Positions 34,756 through 45,961 of a stretch of DNA of 64,000 nucleotides are shown here, piece by piece. Origin of the DNA: Pseudocercospora fijiensis CIRAD86 (lineage: Eukaryota > Ascomycota > Dothideomycetes > Mycosphaerellales > Mycosphaerellaceae); contig NW_006921532.1 in NCBI RefSeq assembly GCF_000340215.1, forward strand, positions 6,232,681 to 6,296,680, written 5' to 3'. Both the position numbers and the translations under genes were made by a program. Position 1 is the stretch's first letter; the number at the start of each line of letters is the position of its first letter. Below the pieces are notes generated by a model. The model ran no database searches. It worked only from the letters and a program-made list of their open reading frames with translations, and had not been told where the DNA came from.

Positions 34756-34852
34756 GCGGAGTCTCTAAAAGATAGCCTTAGCTAAGATGCCTAAGGTTAC
34801 TATATAACTGTTTGTTTTAAGCGCATAATGTAAAGCGTATCTAGTTAGATAC

Positions 34853-34867
34853 GAAGAAAGGGAGGGA
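34853..34867 (+). other. Polypurine tract of LTR element copy 2
   Basis: GAAGAAAGGGAGGGA directly before the 3' LTR, identical to copy 1. Confidence 0.85.
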
Positions 34868-35147
34868 TATTAGCTAGTAACCGGCCCTATACACCTAGGC
34901 TGAGTTTTAAGCCTATATAAGAGGCCTCCTTCTATATTGTAGATAGAGCACCAACCTCGTATAGCACGTTGTTTATATCACACTTCTACAATGCCTATAT
35001 TGTAGGGCTCTAGTCTTCAGCCTAAGCAACCGTCTTGTCATCCTATTATACTAAACATAGCTACCTATATTGCTATAGGTTATGTTACCCTCGGTAGCCT
35101 ATACTATTACTGCTAGTAGTAGTGGTGGTTTTGGTTTCCGTCCTTCA
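34868..35147 (+). repeat. 3' LTR of LTR element copy 2
   Basis: Direct repeat of 22962-23241, ending CTTCA, so the terminal CA escaped RIP. It is followed by the GTAG target duplication. Confidence 0.9.
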
Positions 35148-35151
35148 GTAG

Positions 35152-35420
35152 ATACATATCCTTAGGGCTCCCTAGTTGTAGATAATTAGGTAGTATCTTA
35201 GGTCTTTAACTGTTACTAGTCTCTTTATATGTAGGTTAAGCTAGGGCTCTTAGATTGCAATAATATAATATTCTTTTAGGTTTAGTGCTTAAAGGAAGCT
35301 CCTCTGTACCTTATCTTTGCTCTTATTAACATTATACTATATAATGTTCAGTAATGTTGCAATATTTATTAGGTTTTATCCATTTCGTTTCCCTATAAGT
35401 TTTCCTTTAGTCTTCCCTTA
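35152..35420 (-). pseudogene. LINE ORF2, endonuclease N-terminal part
   Basis: The minus strand reads II*YNVNKSKDKVQRSFL followed by LKEYYIIAI*EP*LN, the start of an APE-type endonuclease (QHNVNxS...QEPW). The Trp/Gln codons are TAG. The domain continues at 22957 on the other side of the LTR element, which shows where the LINE was split. Confidence 0.8.
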
Positions 35421-35559
35421 CTTTAGACTAACATTTAACTAAGCTTTGTCTACCCTGCTTCCTTTCCTATAATATTAAGGTATCTTAGTCTCCCTAGCTA
35501 CTAGTAGCTCTCTTATGCTAGTAAGGCCCTAAATATAAACCTATTATCTTGCCTAGACC

Positions 35560-36640
35560 TCTTTTATAGTACTTAGCTAGGTTGCTTCTATACCTAGCTG
35601 CCCTAGCTTATTATATATCTTTTTAGTATATTGATTCTAGCTTCCTTTACCTTCCTAGCTGCCTGTATTCTCACTAGGCATTCCTTCGCCTAAGAGGGGT
35701 GTCTTTTAGTATAGCATACACATCTTGCTTCTCCCTTATATACTTTGCATTCTTTAACCTAGTAATCCCCTATATAATAGGAGCAGGTATTAGTTGTCTT
35801 TATGCACTTAGCTGCTAAGTGTCTATAGTATTGACATTTAAAGCACTGCATTATCCTATAGTTGCTTCTATATATCTCTGTTTCCAATCTTTTAAAGTCC
35901 TAGAACAACCCCTAGTCTAGCACTATATTAGCTTGCTCTACACTCCCTACCTAGATAATTAGGGAAGACTGCTTCTTAGTCTCTTCGATTTTCCTTTTAA
36001 TCTATACTACTTTTGTAATCTTTAGGCCTAGGTATATAGCTTGGTTTTGTCTCTATAGGCTCTTAATATCCTGTTCTTCCTTAAAGCTTCTTATTATACT
36101 ATAGGCTATAATTATAAATTGCTATTAGGAGACCTTTGCTGTTTTCCCTATCTTAGTTGTCTATTCTTTTTGTGTTTCTAGCTTCTTTTTGTCCTGCTCT
36201 TATACTATAAACAGCTTAATTACCCCTTTACCTTCGTTCCTAGCCCTAATTACCTCTTTAACTGCAATTCTTTCTATAATCTCTTTCCCTATAAGTCCTT
36301 AGATTTCCTTTTACTCCTATAGGTCCGTAATGTAGACTCTAACTACTATCCTCGGGGGTTTTAGCGCCTCCTAACTAGCTACTACTACCTAGGTGCGGTA
36401 GTTTAGGCTTATCTCCTATTGTTTCTTCGTAATCTTTGCTACGACTATATTAGCTACCTTTGTAATTATATAGCTTGCCTAGTTGTGGATTGCTTTTAGT
36501 CCTCTAAGGAGTTCTAAGATTATTATCCTATATACCCTCTTAGGGGTTCTTCTATCTTCCGCCTTTAGTACCTCCTCTACCCTCGTATATAGTACTTTCT
36601 ATTCGTCCTCCCTTCCTTCTTAACTGTCTTCCCTTCGTCT
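35560..36640 (-). pseudogene. LINE ORF1, gag-like protein with CCHC zinc knuckles (RIP-inactivated)
   Basis: The minus-strand frame shows three consecutive zinc-knuckle units near 35690-35855: CFKCQYYRHLAAKC, CSYYIGDYQVKEC and CVCYTKRHPS*AKEC. Several Cys positions read Tyr through TGC/TGT-to-TAC/TAT change. Upstream is a charged helical region (for example IQGLIGKEIIERIAVKEVI). This is the usual ORF1 of Tad1-type LINEs, an RNA-binding protein that forms the particle with the transcript. Start and stop are approximate because RIP stops hide the true ends. Confidence 0.75.
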
Positions 36641-36714
36641 CTAATTGTTCGCTGCTATTCTACTTCTATATAGTAGCTACGCCTACTATATACCTTTAAT
36701 CGACGATATAGCTT

Positions 36715-36729
36715 ACCTTACGTATATAG
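36715..36729. repeat. Right target duplication of the LINE
   Basis: ACCTTACGTATATAG, exact copy of 18901-18915. Helitron sequence resumes after it. Confidence 0.9.
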
Positions 36730-39700
36730 CGATAATACGCTAGAGAGGTCGCGCGTCGTCCCTAACGCCTCTAACGTATCGTTAACGATAGGACTTGCTC
36801 GACGTAACCTAGGTAATAGTCCGGTAGATACGTCGTCGTACGCTAACTATAGATATATAGTATTAGAATCGTAGTTGCTATAGGCAGAAAGTTAGGCTTT
36901 CTATTAAAGTTAGGGAATGTTATCGCTCGAATGCTAACTTACGCGCTAATATACTACTAGAGTATAGACTCTATAGAATCGTCCGTTCTTCCTCTAGAAG
37001 TTAGATACTAGTTTAACGATCTAATAGAATTTATATTAACGCAGTTCGACTACTAGTCTAGGAGCGGGACTAGTAACAAGAATATAGTTATACGGAAACG
37101 ATAGCCTAGTAGAAGATTAGGAGATACCCGCTCTATACCTCGTCTCTTTATCTCTATATAATATCGTTTAGAACGGATTATCGTCTTATATAACGTTTAT
37201 CCCTATCGACATTTTAACTAGTAATAGGGAACTAGATCTCCGCTTCGGCTTCGGCTATCGTCGCGAACGCTATAACTTAGATAGACTATCGTCCGATATT
37301 AGGTTAATTATAAAGTCGGGCGGTACGAAAGAGCTAGGTATTGCTCGCTTCTTACCTTTCCTCGCGCTCTCTATATCCGGTAGCGTAAGTATCGGGCGCT
37401 TAGATTTAGAAGAAGATAGAGTAGATAGAGAAGACATTTTGCGTAAGGAAGAGCTAAGCGAGTACGCCGTACTATAGAGTTCGAAGAATCGCGGCCTTTC
37501 GTACGAAAAGCGAGGTAATTACGACGTACTATTAGTAGACCGACGATATCGAGGCGTCCTTATATACTACCTCTCGGAGATAGGGACAATTCTAAGAGCG
37601 AGCCGTTGTTTTCTCGTAGAGATCGTCGATAATATAAGCGTTAAGGTACGCCTCGGAAATTAGGATCCTAGAGCGGTATAAGATATACGAATCGTAAAGA
37701 GTCGATATTAGGGATCTCGGTTAGGAGGGACCGCGGCTATTAGCCTACCTACCTCTAATGCTTACTAGTTCTAAGTTGTTTATAGATAGAATAGCTAGAT
37801 GTTCGATATTACGAAAGAAGTCTAAGATCTAGGGAGGACGAATCGCGAAGAATCGATAGTAGAGACCCTAGTTAGGAGGGCCTATACGATTAGTACTTGC
37901 TTACGAATCGTAATAATTCGGAAATTAATACTAGGAAGTTCCTTTAACGGAGCTAGTTAGATTATTAGAATCCGTAGATTAGAAGATTCCTAGATCCTAA
38001 GGTAGTATTAGCGGAGTATATAGATTAAATAAAGGTTACCTAGAATGCTACTCCTATACGAGCCCTCGAGATCTAGTTTAGACAAATTATCCCTAACTAG
38101 TTAATTAAATCTAGGGTATATAGTTTGCGAGAGTAGTAGGATACTCGCCGGCCGAGATTACAGAGGAGGACTAAGTACGAATAGTAGGTTCGTATAGGGT
38201 AGTTCGTATAGAGGGGAGAGAGAGAGCAAGAGTACTCGGTAGATAGGCGCCTCTTTAACCGATCCTAAGAAAGCTCTACGTTTACCGGCGTAATCTAATC
38301 TTACGTAGTATCGATCTCGCAATTTCTCGACGCGGAAAGGCTATAGGCACCCTATAGAGCGCCTAAAGTTAGGAGACTAGTAGGATAGCTACTAGATTCC
38401 TTAGGCGTTAAGTAGATTGCTCTATACGGGTCCTACCGGAAGTACTATCCTCTAGTCGCCGATTATTAAAGAGAGATACGTATATAGCTAGGGGCTATTT
38501 AGAAAACTAGATCCTACTAGAGCTAGTAGTATTAGTAATAGCCGATTAGAGGTATTAGGCGAGGACGCCTATAACTCGCCTTTAAGCGTCTAAGATATTA
38601 GCTTACTAAACGATAGTCCGGTATATCTAGAGATAGTATCGTAGGCGGCGGATGCAGAGGATTTTAATATAGAAGAAGGTAAAGAAGCTATAACGGTACC
38701 TACTACGCCTAAAGGAAGGCAGATTGCGGTTAAATATATAGACTAAGCGCCGGTTAAGACTATATATTCTAGGAGGGCAATTTCGGTATTAAAGGCCTAG
38801 ATTAGCGATACAGTACGTGTACGCTAGCTCGGATAGTGTATTCTTCGGCTTGATTTCCTATACTCGGCGCTCTTAAAGAGCGATGTTCGTTCGGGTAGTA
38901 TCGCGCAATTCTAAAGACCTTTATTTCGAAACCCCCTAGTCCTAAGTGTATCTCGAAGTAATATACGCGCCGCGTATACGTAGCTACCTATTTGTTTGTA
39001 TACGTAACGCGATCTAGAAGTAATATATTAACGCGATTGTTAATACGAACTTAGAGCGCGATACGGACATTAACCGTTATTCTATCGACCGCCGCCCTTC
39101 TATATACTTTGCGTAGTCTAGTACGACTATTTCCCCCTCGATTTCCTTCGCTAACACTATTATATTAGCGATTAGAACGCGCGCGATAGCGGACTAGGAG
39201 GACGTCGATTTTATAGCTATTTAGTAGTAGGAGCTAAACTTCGCCGCTAAGTCGCTCTATAACGAGAATAACGGTATTAAGCCGGAGACTAGCCCTATCT
39301 TCGATCGCCTAAGGGAGAACCGTAGAACAGGCTAGTAACCGGATATAGCGTACCGCGATAACCGCTACTACGATATATACGCTAACGAGATCGTAATAGC
39401 GGTTAATAGAAGGATAAACGCGAAACTAGATACTAAGTTTATAAGTATTAGCGCCGCGTATAGATATCGAAACTAGAGCTAATAGTAACTAGACGTACTA
39501 GTACGAAATAGTAGACGGTAGCGTAGTCGAGCTTACCTTTTAGCCGAAGGACGATAGCTCTCCCTATCCCTTTAATCGTTATAACTTCTTAGAGGCAGAT
39601 AGCAAGATTCCGGCTCTAAAGAGATTCGTAAGTTAGCCCGTCGGAAAGGATTGCCTATTTTTGATCTCGTACTAACCTCTATAGGCTCGGATAGGTATAT

Positions 39701-40305
39701 TAGGGCGAGCTCCGTTTCCGGACTATCGCCGTAGAAGACTACCCCCTCGCCGAATACCCCCTCCCGCTTCTCGTATACCCTATCCTCGACCCGCGGTCGC
39801 CTTCCTTCGAATTAGTAGGTAAGGTATAGCTATTCTATACCTTCGACCCGAGGTAGCTAAGCTATATCTCGACTAGCGGACCTAGTACTAATCTAACCCT
39901 ACCTAGTAAATAGGCCCGCCTATTCTATTTTCTAGTAGAAGGCACTTAAGGCCTCTAATATAATATTACGTTCCGCTCCGTATAAGATAGGGAGAACAAG
40001 TATCGGCCCTAGATATTAGAGAAGGCGTAGAATAAGGCTAGCTTTAAATATACGGACTAGTAACCTAAGATATTATAGAAGTAGGGAGTTAGCGACGTAT
40101 ACCTAAAGGCTATTAACGAGCTAGAGTTTAGAGGTAATTAACGGCCGTATCTAAAGATATCGCGATTCCGGTAGTACCTAAATCGGTAGAAATAAAATAA
40201 AAATAGTCCTACCCTTACCGTCGCCCGTATCGAACTATATATTTTACTCTCCTCTTCTATACTCGCTACCGCCGCGAAAATTGTACTAACCGTATATGCC
40301 GCTAA
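36730..40305. other. Helitron copy 1, upstream (5') half, first part: coding-like but unidentified
   Basis: This is collinear with 53301-56875 of copy 2. On the plus strand, passing TAG/TAA at Gln/Trp positions, long protein-like stretches appear, for example TSNRELDLRFGFGYRR near 37220 and QPDIAYRDNRYYDIYAN near 39340. Other frames look almost as good, because RIP-type stops must be ignored in all of them. I cannot assign a gene, strand or function. It is either Helitron accessory genes or captured host sequence. Confidence 0.3.
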
Positions 40306-40580
40306 TCCTCTATTTACTCCCTACTCTTTCGGCGTCGCGAAATGCTAGTAAGACGTATCGATCCGCGCTATCCTAATAGCAAAAAGGGAGTCCCTTTCCT
40401 AAACCTTGCCCGCTTCTCGCGTCGTCTCCGCTAGTCCTCTATTTACTATCTACGCTTTCTTCGTCGCGAAATACTAGTAAGATATATCGATCCGCGCTAT
40501 CCTAACGGCGAAAAGGGAGTCCCTTTCCTAAACCTTGCCCGCTCCTCGCGTCGTCTCCGCTAATTCTCTATTTACTCTCT
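40306..40580. repeat. 129-bp tandem repeat, about 2.1 units, Helitron copy 1
   Basis: Units start at 40306, 40435 and 40564 with TCCTCTATTTACT. Each contains TCGATCCGCGCTATCCTAA and AAAGGGAGTCCCT. The period of 129 bp is 43 codons, so a frame would pass through unbroken. The same array is at 56876-57150. Confidence 0.8.
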
Positions 40581-40702
40581 ACTAATACTATATATACTTC
40601 TATAGCGAAGAAAGGCGAGGTCGGATAGGAGCGGCTTTCTAATACGTAACCGGAGCTAAGCGAGCGGGGACGCTTATAGCCGCTACGTAAATAGAGACCT
40701 CT

Positions 40703-40907
40703 AGCTAATTAGGTAGTCCTAAAGGTTATACCCTCGCTAGTTATTTAAAGCTAGCCCTAGTTAGCGAGATACCGAACTATATTCGCTCGAATATATTAGC
40801 CGACCGCACCTTTAAGAGTGCGGTAAAATTAGTATAAGGCGATCTACAATCTACTAGATCGTCCGGATAGGGGGTTTAATTCCCTTATTAGCTATAACTT
40901 TTTTTTT
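40703..40907 (+). ncRNA. Pol III-type structured RNA unit 1 with tRNA-like ends, Helitron copy 1
   Basis: AGCTAAT at 40703-40709 pairs perfectly with ATTAGCT at 40887-40893, like an acceptor stem. Just before the right arm lies GGTTTAATTCCC, close to the B-box/T-loop consensus. A run of nine T (40899-40907) then forms a Pol III terminator. Between the arms are stable hairpins, including ACCGCAC/GTGCGGT and CGATCTA/TAGATCG. At about 190 nt it is too long for a normal tRNA. The same features occur in copy 2. It could be a tRNA-derived transcript, a SINE-like head or a structural RNA. Confidence 0.45.
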
Positions 40908-40941
40908 AATCTATACAATTATCTATATTCTATAACCCTCT

Positions 40942-41062
40942 AGCTAATTAGATCGGTTCTAGATAGTAAAAGTTATTCGCTCGTAGTCCTTATAGAGATA
41001 CGGGGTAGCGACTAGCGAGAGTATAACTTTTAGTATTAGAGGTTCGAATCCTCTATTAGCTA
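40942..41062 (+). tRNA. tRNA-like gene with a possible 49-nt intron (unit 2), Helitron copy 1
   Basis: The 121 bases fold as a canonical tRNA if a 49-nt intron is removed from the anticodon loop. Acceptor stem AGCTAAT/ATTAGCT; D arm GATC-GGTTCTA-GATA; anticodon stem TAAAA/TTTTA; 5-nt variable loop GTATT; T arm AGAGG-TTCGAAT-CCTCT; discriminator A. GGTTCGAATCC is a perfect B box, and TTTT at 41066-41069 would end transcription. In this register the anticodon would be TAT (Ile). Position 37 is T where a purine is usual, and the A box is poor, so it may be a decayed gene or a tRNA mimic. RIP may have altered it. The same unit lies in copy 2. Confidence 0.45.
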
Positions 41063-41065
41063 TCC

Positions 41066-41069
41066 TTTT
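41066..41069 (+). terminator. Candidate Pol III terminator of tRNA-like unit 2, copy 1
   Basis: TTTT lies four bases after the discriminator base. It is preserved at 57637-57640 in copy 2. Confidence 0.4.
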
Positions 41070-41229
41070 ACGCTCGCGTAAGGCGGCCGGCTATAGCCGC
41101 GAATTCTAGAGTTCCTATATGTAATTTTCCCCGTATCTAGGAGCTGCCGCGCTAAGCGGGAACGCCCGCGTGTTTTAGGGATACTAGAACTTTATATATA
41201 TAAAAAAACCCCCCTAGCCTTCTAAGGTA

Positions 41230-42150
41230 CGTACTTTCTTATCTATACTAAGACGAGATAGAGACTAAAACTAAACGTATCGGTCTATCTAGGGCCTCTA
41301 ACTTGTCCGGTACCGCCGTCTATTTAGAGAGCGTATTATCTTTACGCGTAGTAAGAACGAGATATAGCTTTAAATGTACCCTACGCGCCGCTACGCTATC
41401 GAAGACGTCGCGTAAGGGCAAATTACGGCCTAGAGACAATAATAAGTATAGAAAGTTTATAGACTAAAGGAGATAGATTGCTCTACCTACGATACCGTAC
41501 TTAGGCTCCTCCGCCTTCTTTCTAAGTTACGATAGCGTCTATCTCTAGGGCGCGAGCACTATACTTATAGTAGTCCTAAGGAAACGTACTACTCTCCCGT
41601 TCCCGTATATATCTCTAGACGATAAAACTCTCTATTCCTACGCCCTATATCGAGGATTACTATCGCGTCGTCTATATCGATTTAAGTATAACCGAAATTA
41701 GTAGCATTCTATACTAACTATAGCCTCCTTTTTATATCGAAGTCCCTTCCCGCCTCTACGTCGAAGAAGTCGTAGTATTTAATATAGCTATCGTTTTATA
41801 GGAAGTCGAAGGGTTAGTTATATTATAGCAAAGTATCGATAGCGCTAGAAAGATAGATTTCCTCTAATAACCGTAGGTCGCATCTAACTAGGACCCTCTA
41901 TATAAAGGTACTATCCGTTCGGCTCGTTATAGTAGGATATATATATAAAGGAACGACGACGAAGCGATTTATACCGAACAGCTATATAGTAGCAAGCTTT
42001 ATCTACGCGAATTCGATCTAGAACCGGTTAGTAAAAGCGCTATATTCTTAGGGTACGCGACGGATATATCTAGCGATAATACCGAGGAAATAGCGAGTTA
42101 GACTTTTAGAGGTATAGTCTCGGCTCGAACTCGTCGAGTTCGTCGAGCCT
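41230..42150 (-). pseudogene. Unidentified coding-like frame on the minus strand, Helitron copy 1
   Basis: Reading the minus strand past RIP stops gives a convincing protein stretch. It has TRYFLGIIARYIRRVP, then an RVLVRCDLRLLEEIYLSS segment, FFDVEAGRDFDIKRRLQLV, and GRRNREFYRLEIYTGTG. The same frame is kept in copy 2 (about 57790-58710). It is on the same strand as RepHel and upstream of it. I do not recognise the family, and both ends are uncertain. A plus-strand alternative here is less protein-like. Confidence 0.3.
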
Positions 42151-44700
42151 ATTAGTATTCGTATATAGATTAACGTAGACGATAGACCCTTCTATTTGCT
42201 CTTCCCGTTACGCCTAAGTAGTAATAACGTTAAGGTTACCGTCTAGGTACTTGTCCTACGACTACTTAGGTATAGAGATCTATAGGAGTTAGCTTTCTAC
42301 TACTATATACTAGACGATATACGAGAACACGTACTACGTATTCTTCGTCCCGAGACTCTATCCGCTAGTAGATCTTATTTATAACTAGAGATACTAATCT
42401 CGATATATGCCTAGATAGCCGGTAATCTATAACGCTATAGTATAGAGGTTTAGGAAAGAAGCCGTTATTCTTATCTATATTACGGTTCTCGCGTACGCGG
42501 CGTAATACCTCCTTAGTAACTAGCTTATATATGTCTTATAGCGCTTCTTAATATACCGGGGCCCGGCCTATAGCGAGCAGTTAGCGAAGTCGTATAGAAG
42601 CGCGGGGGTACTTAATCTCGGCTATAGCGCGATTTAATTCCTAATATTAAAAGGCTCGCTACGGTATACTACGTAGAACGTCTATCTCTATAGCTCGATA
42701 TTAGCGAAGGTAGCGTACGGCGACCGATACGCTAGAGACTTACTATTAGGGAGGGCTATAGTAGCTAAGACTATATAGGAGGGGCGCCTTTGTCGAGGTC
42801 GCTACTAGTAATATCGATAACTAGAAGAAGGTAGATATAGCTACGTAGAAGTAGTCGCTATATTAGTTATTATAGTAGTAATATTTAGACGACGCGTAAC
42901 GCCGCAATATTACTATCTATATACGTAACCGTCGCCGCGCGCTAAGCCTATACTAGCTAATAGATATAAAGCGACGATATAAAGCGACGATATAAAGCGA
43001 CCTGCGATAATAATAATAGCCTCTCGCGACGCGACGACGAATACTCGACCTTGCGCTTGCTACTCTAGCTTAGATCCTACTACCATAACGTCGGCATTGT
43101 CGCTAGGGAGGTATTAATATAAACGAAGTTATTAAGGACTCGAGTTAAGGCAAAGAAGCGCGTCGTCTACCTCTAGCGATATAATCTAGTAAGATATATC
43201 TTCTAGAGCTATAAATTTATATTATATCGAGGGATATAAAAAGATATCTATTAAGTAGATAGTACGCTAAAAATTATAATAAATGTACTAAGATTATCGT
43301 AGATTTCCTTCCGTAACCTCCCTAAACACTATATTCTCTCTTACGCTCTATACTACGATTGCCCGCGCCTTAGTTTATTATAACGCTCGACTCGCTACGA
43401 TACTCCTCTAGCGGGGCGAGACCGAATAATGATAAGGAAGGCTTTCGCCGGACGGGAGCGCTATATATAGTTAAGAGACAACTCCGTATCGCTACCTAGT
43501 CGAAGCCCGTACTATTACGGAGGAGCTAGAAATAGTCTAAGAAGTAGGTTATCTTAGCGTACTTATCGCTAAATAGGGCCGGGAGCTATACCGTCCGTTC
43601 CTAATCGCGAGTAGTACTTTCTAAGAGCAAGGCGACGCTAATACTATAGCTAGATATCGTATCGAATTAATACTAGATCTTAAGGACCTTTATAGCTACC
43701 TTATCGGCGACGTCGTTATAGAAAAGGCTAGTAGCGATATAAAACACCTTAAGAGGCTTCGCGATAGTTAATCCTTCTACTAGCTACGATTCGAATATCT
43801 ACCTAAGGTCTAGCTTCTAAGGGACGATACTAAACGAAGGAAACAAGCCGAACCGCCGTAGATCGAGAATCCTCTATAGTAGGCTAAGTAGTAGCGAGTC
43901 TTACTATATCTTCGTAAAGAAAACTACCGACTCTTACGGTAATTCCTACCGAGTACTATAAACCTCCTCGTACTAGAATTATTAGCCGCTATATCGGAGC
44001 ACGACCGCTACTATACTACTTACTATAGCTTTCTATACCTCGGACCCTTTAAGACTATAATCTTAAGCGTATATCTTCGCGAGTATTACGGTAGGCCTTA
44101 AGAGACTGTAATAGGTAGTTAGTAGTAGGCCCTTATTAGATCTATGCCGGTATAACGCGAATAAGTACCTAGCGGCTAGGGGAGTTAGATCGAGGTCGGT
44201 TCTAGTAGAGTCTATAATAGTCGATCGCGATATTAGGTTATTATAGTAGCAATTAATAACCGCGCGTCTACTAAAGTCGTTATATCTCCGAACGTAGGCG
44301 CGTTATACGCGGCTACTATAGTCGTATACGCGATATACGCCTTTCTTAGGACTCGCGAGCGAAGGATACCGTAATTTTATATAGCTTCTCGAAGGCTATA
44401 GAGGTCGATAGAGCTACGATAGCGACTAAGAGGGTCGATAGTATTATATTTATAAGACTCCGATAGCGGAGCTCGCGATAGTAGAGCCTCGGTACCGGTC
44501 GTATATACTAAATTACGCTTCCCGTAAGGCTACTAGCGCGATCGAGTATACCGCTTCGAGTAAATACTACTAAATAAGATATATACGACGAAGACGCCCT
44601 TTTTAAGACTACTATCGAAGTTATAGCTCGTCGCGGTATATACTACGACGTCTACGCCCTTCCGAATCGCTAAGATATTAACGTTCCTCGCGTCTACTAA
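42151..44700. other. Helitron copy 1, upstream (5') end region, coding-like but unidentified
   Basis: Near 43500-44150 the plus strand gives a charged, protein-like stretch (for example IELILDLKDLYSYLIGD and HLKRLRDS), and the minus strand gives a hydrophobic one. I cannot decide which, if either, is coding. It is collinear with 58711-61270. Confidence 0.25.
42963..43001. repeat. 13-bp tandem repeat, three units, Helitron copy 1
   Basis: GATATAAAGCGAC three times without a mismatch; also at 59534-59572 in copy 2. Confidence 0.85.
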
Positions 44701-44780
44701 TTAGAGGCCGCGGTTAGCCCGTTTTGAGCCGCACTAAGCCTAAAGGGGCCCTAACTTTTGTTAAGTTGTTATATTATTAA

Positions 44781-44809
44781 CTAGTGTTTATATAGCTCGA
44801 AGAGCTATA
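44781..44809 (-). repeat. Helitron copy 2 3' terminus: CTAG plus perfect hairpin
   Basis: TATAGCTC (44791-44798), GAA loop, GAGCTATA (44802-44809) forms an 8-bp stem six bases from CTAG. The 21-bp tandem repeat follows from 44804. Confidence 0.88.
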
Positions 44810-45961
44810 AGTGAAGGACGAAGTGCTATAAGTAAAGGCCGAAGAGCTATAAGTAAAGGCTAAGGCGACGAGCGGGGTAGGGTAAGCTAGATTCTAGAAG
44901 ATTCTACGGCGGCTGTAGCCGTGCCGCGCTAGGCAACAAGGCAGAAATCGTTACAAATCGCGCTTTATAAATCGCGCGCCTTTCTAATAACAACTTCTTC
45001 TACTTACTACTACTTACTACTACTACTACTACTACTACGACTCGTTGCTGCTCCTTTTCTATCTTTACTAAGCTAGACACTATACCTACCCCCTATACTA
45101 GCCCTATAGAAACCCCGAGTAAGATCTCGAGCGCTACCGGTAAGTTTGACATTGTTACTAAACCTTTACAACCGCGTCGCTAACAGTGTTAGTCGCTTAA
45201 GTATTTAAGGGTAAGGAAGTTATCGATCTCGCTAGTACGTCGTCTAACGAGTCTCTACCTCGCTCTACGAAGCGAGTTCTATCTAAGAAGACCGGCTCTA
45301 AGAGGGTCGCGACTCTAGTAAGTCTCGTTTATAAATACCGTTACTAGATATACTAACCCTTAAAGCTCGTCGTAGGCGAAGTCTTCGTACGTTTTGTTAG
45401 CGGCGTAGTGCGCCGCCTTACGTTCTACTATACCGTCGTCCTCTAAGACGGCGCTAAGACTATCGAGTACTAGTAGCCGCTAGGTACCTCTACTATAAAC
45501 GCATAATCGTACGCTACGCTCCTAGGATCCGATTTTACCCGGGACTTCGGGGCTAGCTCTCCTTTCGTCTAGATAGGACCTAGCAATCGATTTGCTATAG
45601 GAATCTATATCGCCGCTACTCGGAAGAACGCGATAATCTAAGAATAGTATACTAATTAAGAAGTTGAAAGTTAGAAAAGGCGAGAGGAAATAAGATAAGA
45701 TATATTATCTACGCTATAGGGCGCGGACCGATATGTATACTCTATAGAGGTTAGTTAGCCCTCCGCAAAAAATGAAATCTGTAAAGTAACTTACAATCTT
45801 CTCCTTCCTATTTTTATCTCGTCTGCCTATATAATAGATATATACTAGGCCTACAATATCGGTTAGCGAAGCTAGCAATGTTCAATCTCGCGTTTCTTAG
45901 TACGTTACCGCCGTTATTGCTATTTGTATTGTAGTCGTCTTAAAATGTATACCTAATCTAG
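44810..45961. other. Helitron copy 2, 3' non-coding region
   Basis: Contains the tail of the 21-bp repeat array, the (TAC)n run at about 44996-45042, and sequence collinear with copy 1 438-1577. The empty site of LTR element copy 1 corresponds to GCTATTTG near 45920-45927. No gene is supported. Confidence 0.5.

Larger units (their letters stand above)
22962..35147 (+). mobile_element. Ty3/gypsy-type LTR retrotransposon with a third ORF, copy 2
   Basis: This 12,186-bp relative of 1578-13848 has 280-bp LTRs (22962-23241 and 34868-35147) and the same primer-binding site, polypurine tract, three frames and five palindromes. The right LTR keeps a CTTCA end, less RIP-mutated than the others. It is inserted in the LINE endonuclease domain. 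Besides RIP-type differences it shows ordinary substitutions and small indels against copy 1, so the two came from separate source elements. RIP damage to catalytic residues is lighter here: FLDD, the protease Asp and integrase CPKC are all kept. Confidence 0.9.
18916..36714 (-). mobile_element. Tad1-like LINE inserted in Helitron copy 1, itself twice interrupted
   Basis: The LINE is on the minus strand, with its 5' end at the right and a short TATC-repeat tail at the left. Removing the LTR element (22962-35147) and the TRIM (20649-21335) with their duplications leaves about 4.9 kb. It carries an ORF1 with CCHC zinc knuckles and an ORF2 with an APE-type endonuclease and a reverse transcriptase. 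The 15-bp duplication defines both ends. The insertion lies just upstream of the RepHel start codon. Its base composition differs from the Helitron: CpG is rare here, while the Helitron and LTR elements keep abundant CpG. Confidence 0.88.
438..44780 (-). mobile_element. Helitron copy 1, interrupted by an LTR element and a LINE
   Basis: This copy is collinear with 44781-61351. Its own sequence lies in three pieces: 438-1577, 13849-18915 and 36730-44780, about 14.25 kb in total. It is read on the minus strand, so its 3' end is at the left: A437 is followed by CTAG (438-441, the palindromic form of Helitron CTRR) and a hairpin at 449-465. The right end, shared by both copies, is ATATTATTAA at 44771-44780. 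It has no target duplication, as expected for Helitrons, which insert between A and T. Compared with copy 2 it lacks about 2,312 bp that encode the helicase core, so it could not move on its own. RIP is strong inside it and weak in its first 100 bp. Confidence 0.85.

Noticed and set aside
40818..40894. A separate 75-nt tRNA at the 3' part of unit 1 (A-box-like ATTAGTATAAGGC)
   Set aside because: The 5' bases do not pair with ATTAGCT, and the better pairing partner lies at 40703. Length matched but structure did not.
40899..40907. Poly-T runs as LINE or SINE insertion tails
   Set aside because: No target duplication flanks them; their position after a B-box segment fits Pol III termination better.
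36730..44780. A Starship-type captain (DUF3435 tyrosine recombinase) in the unidentified Helitron half
   Set aside because: Some plus-strand stretches are charged and helical, but I found no recombinase motifs, and the element ends and RepHel fit a Helitron.
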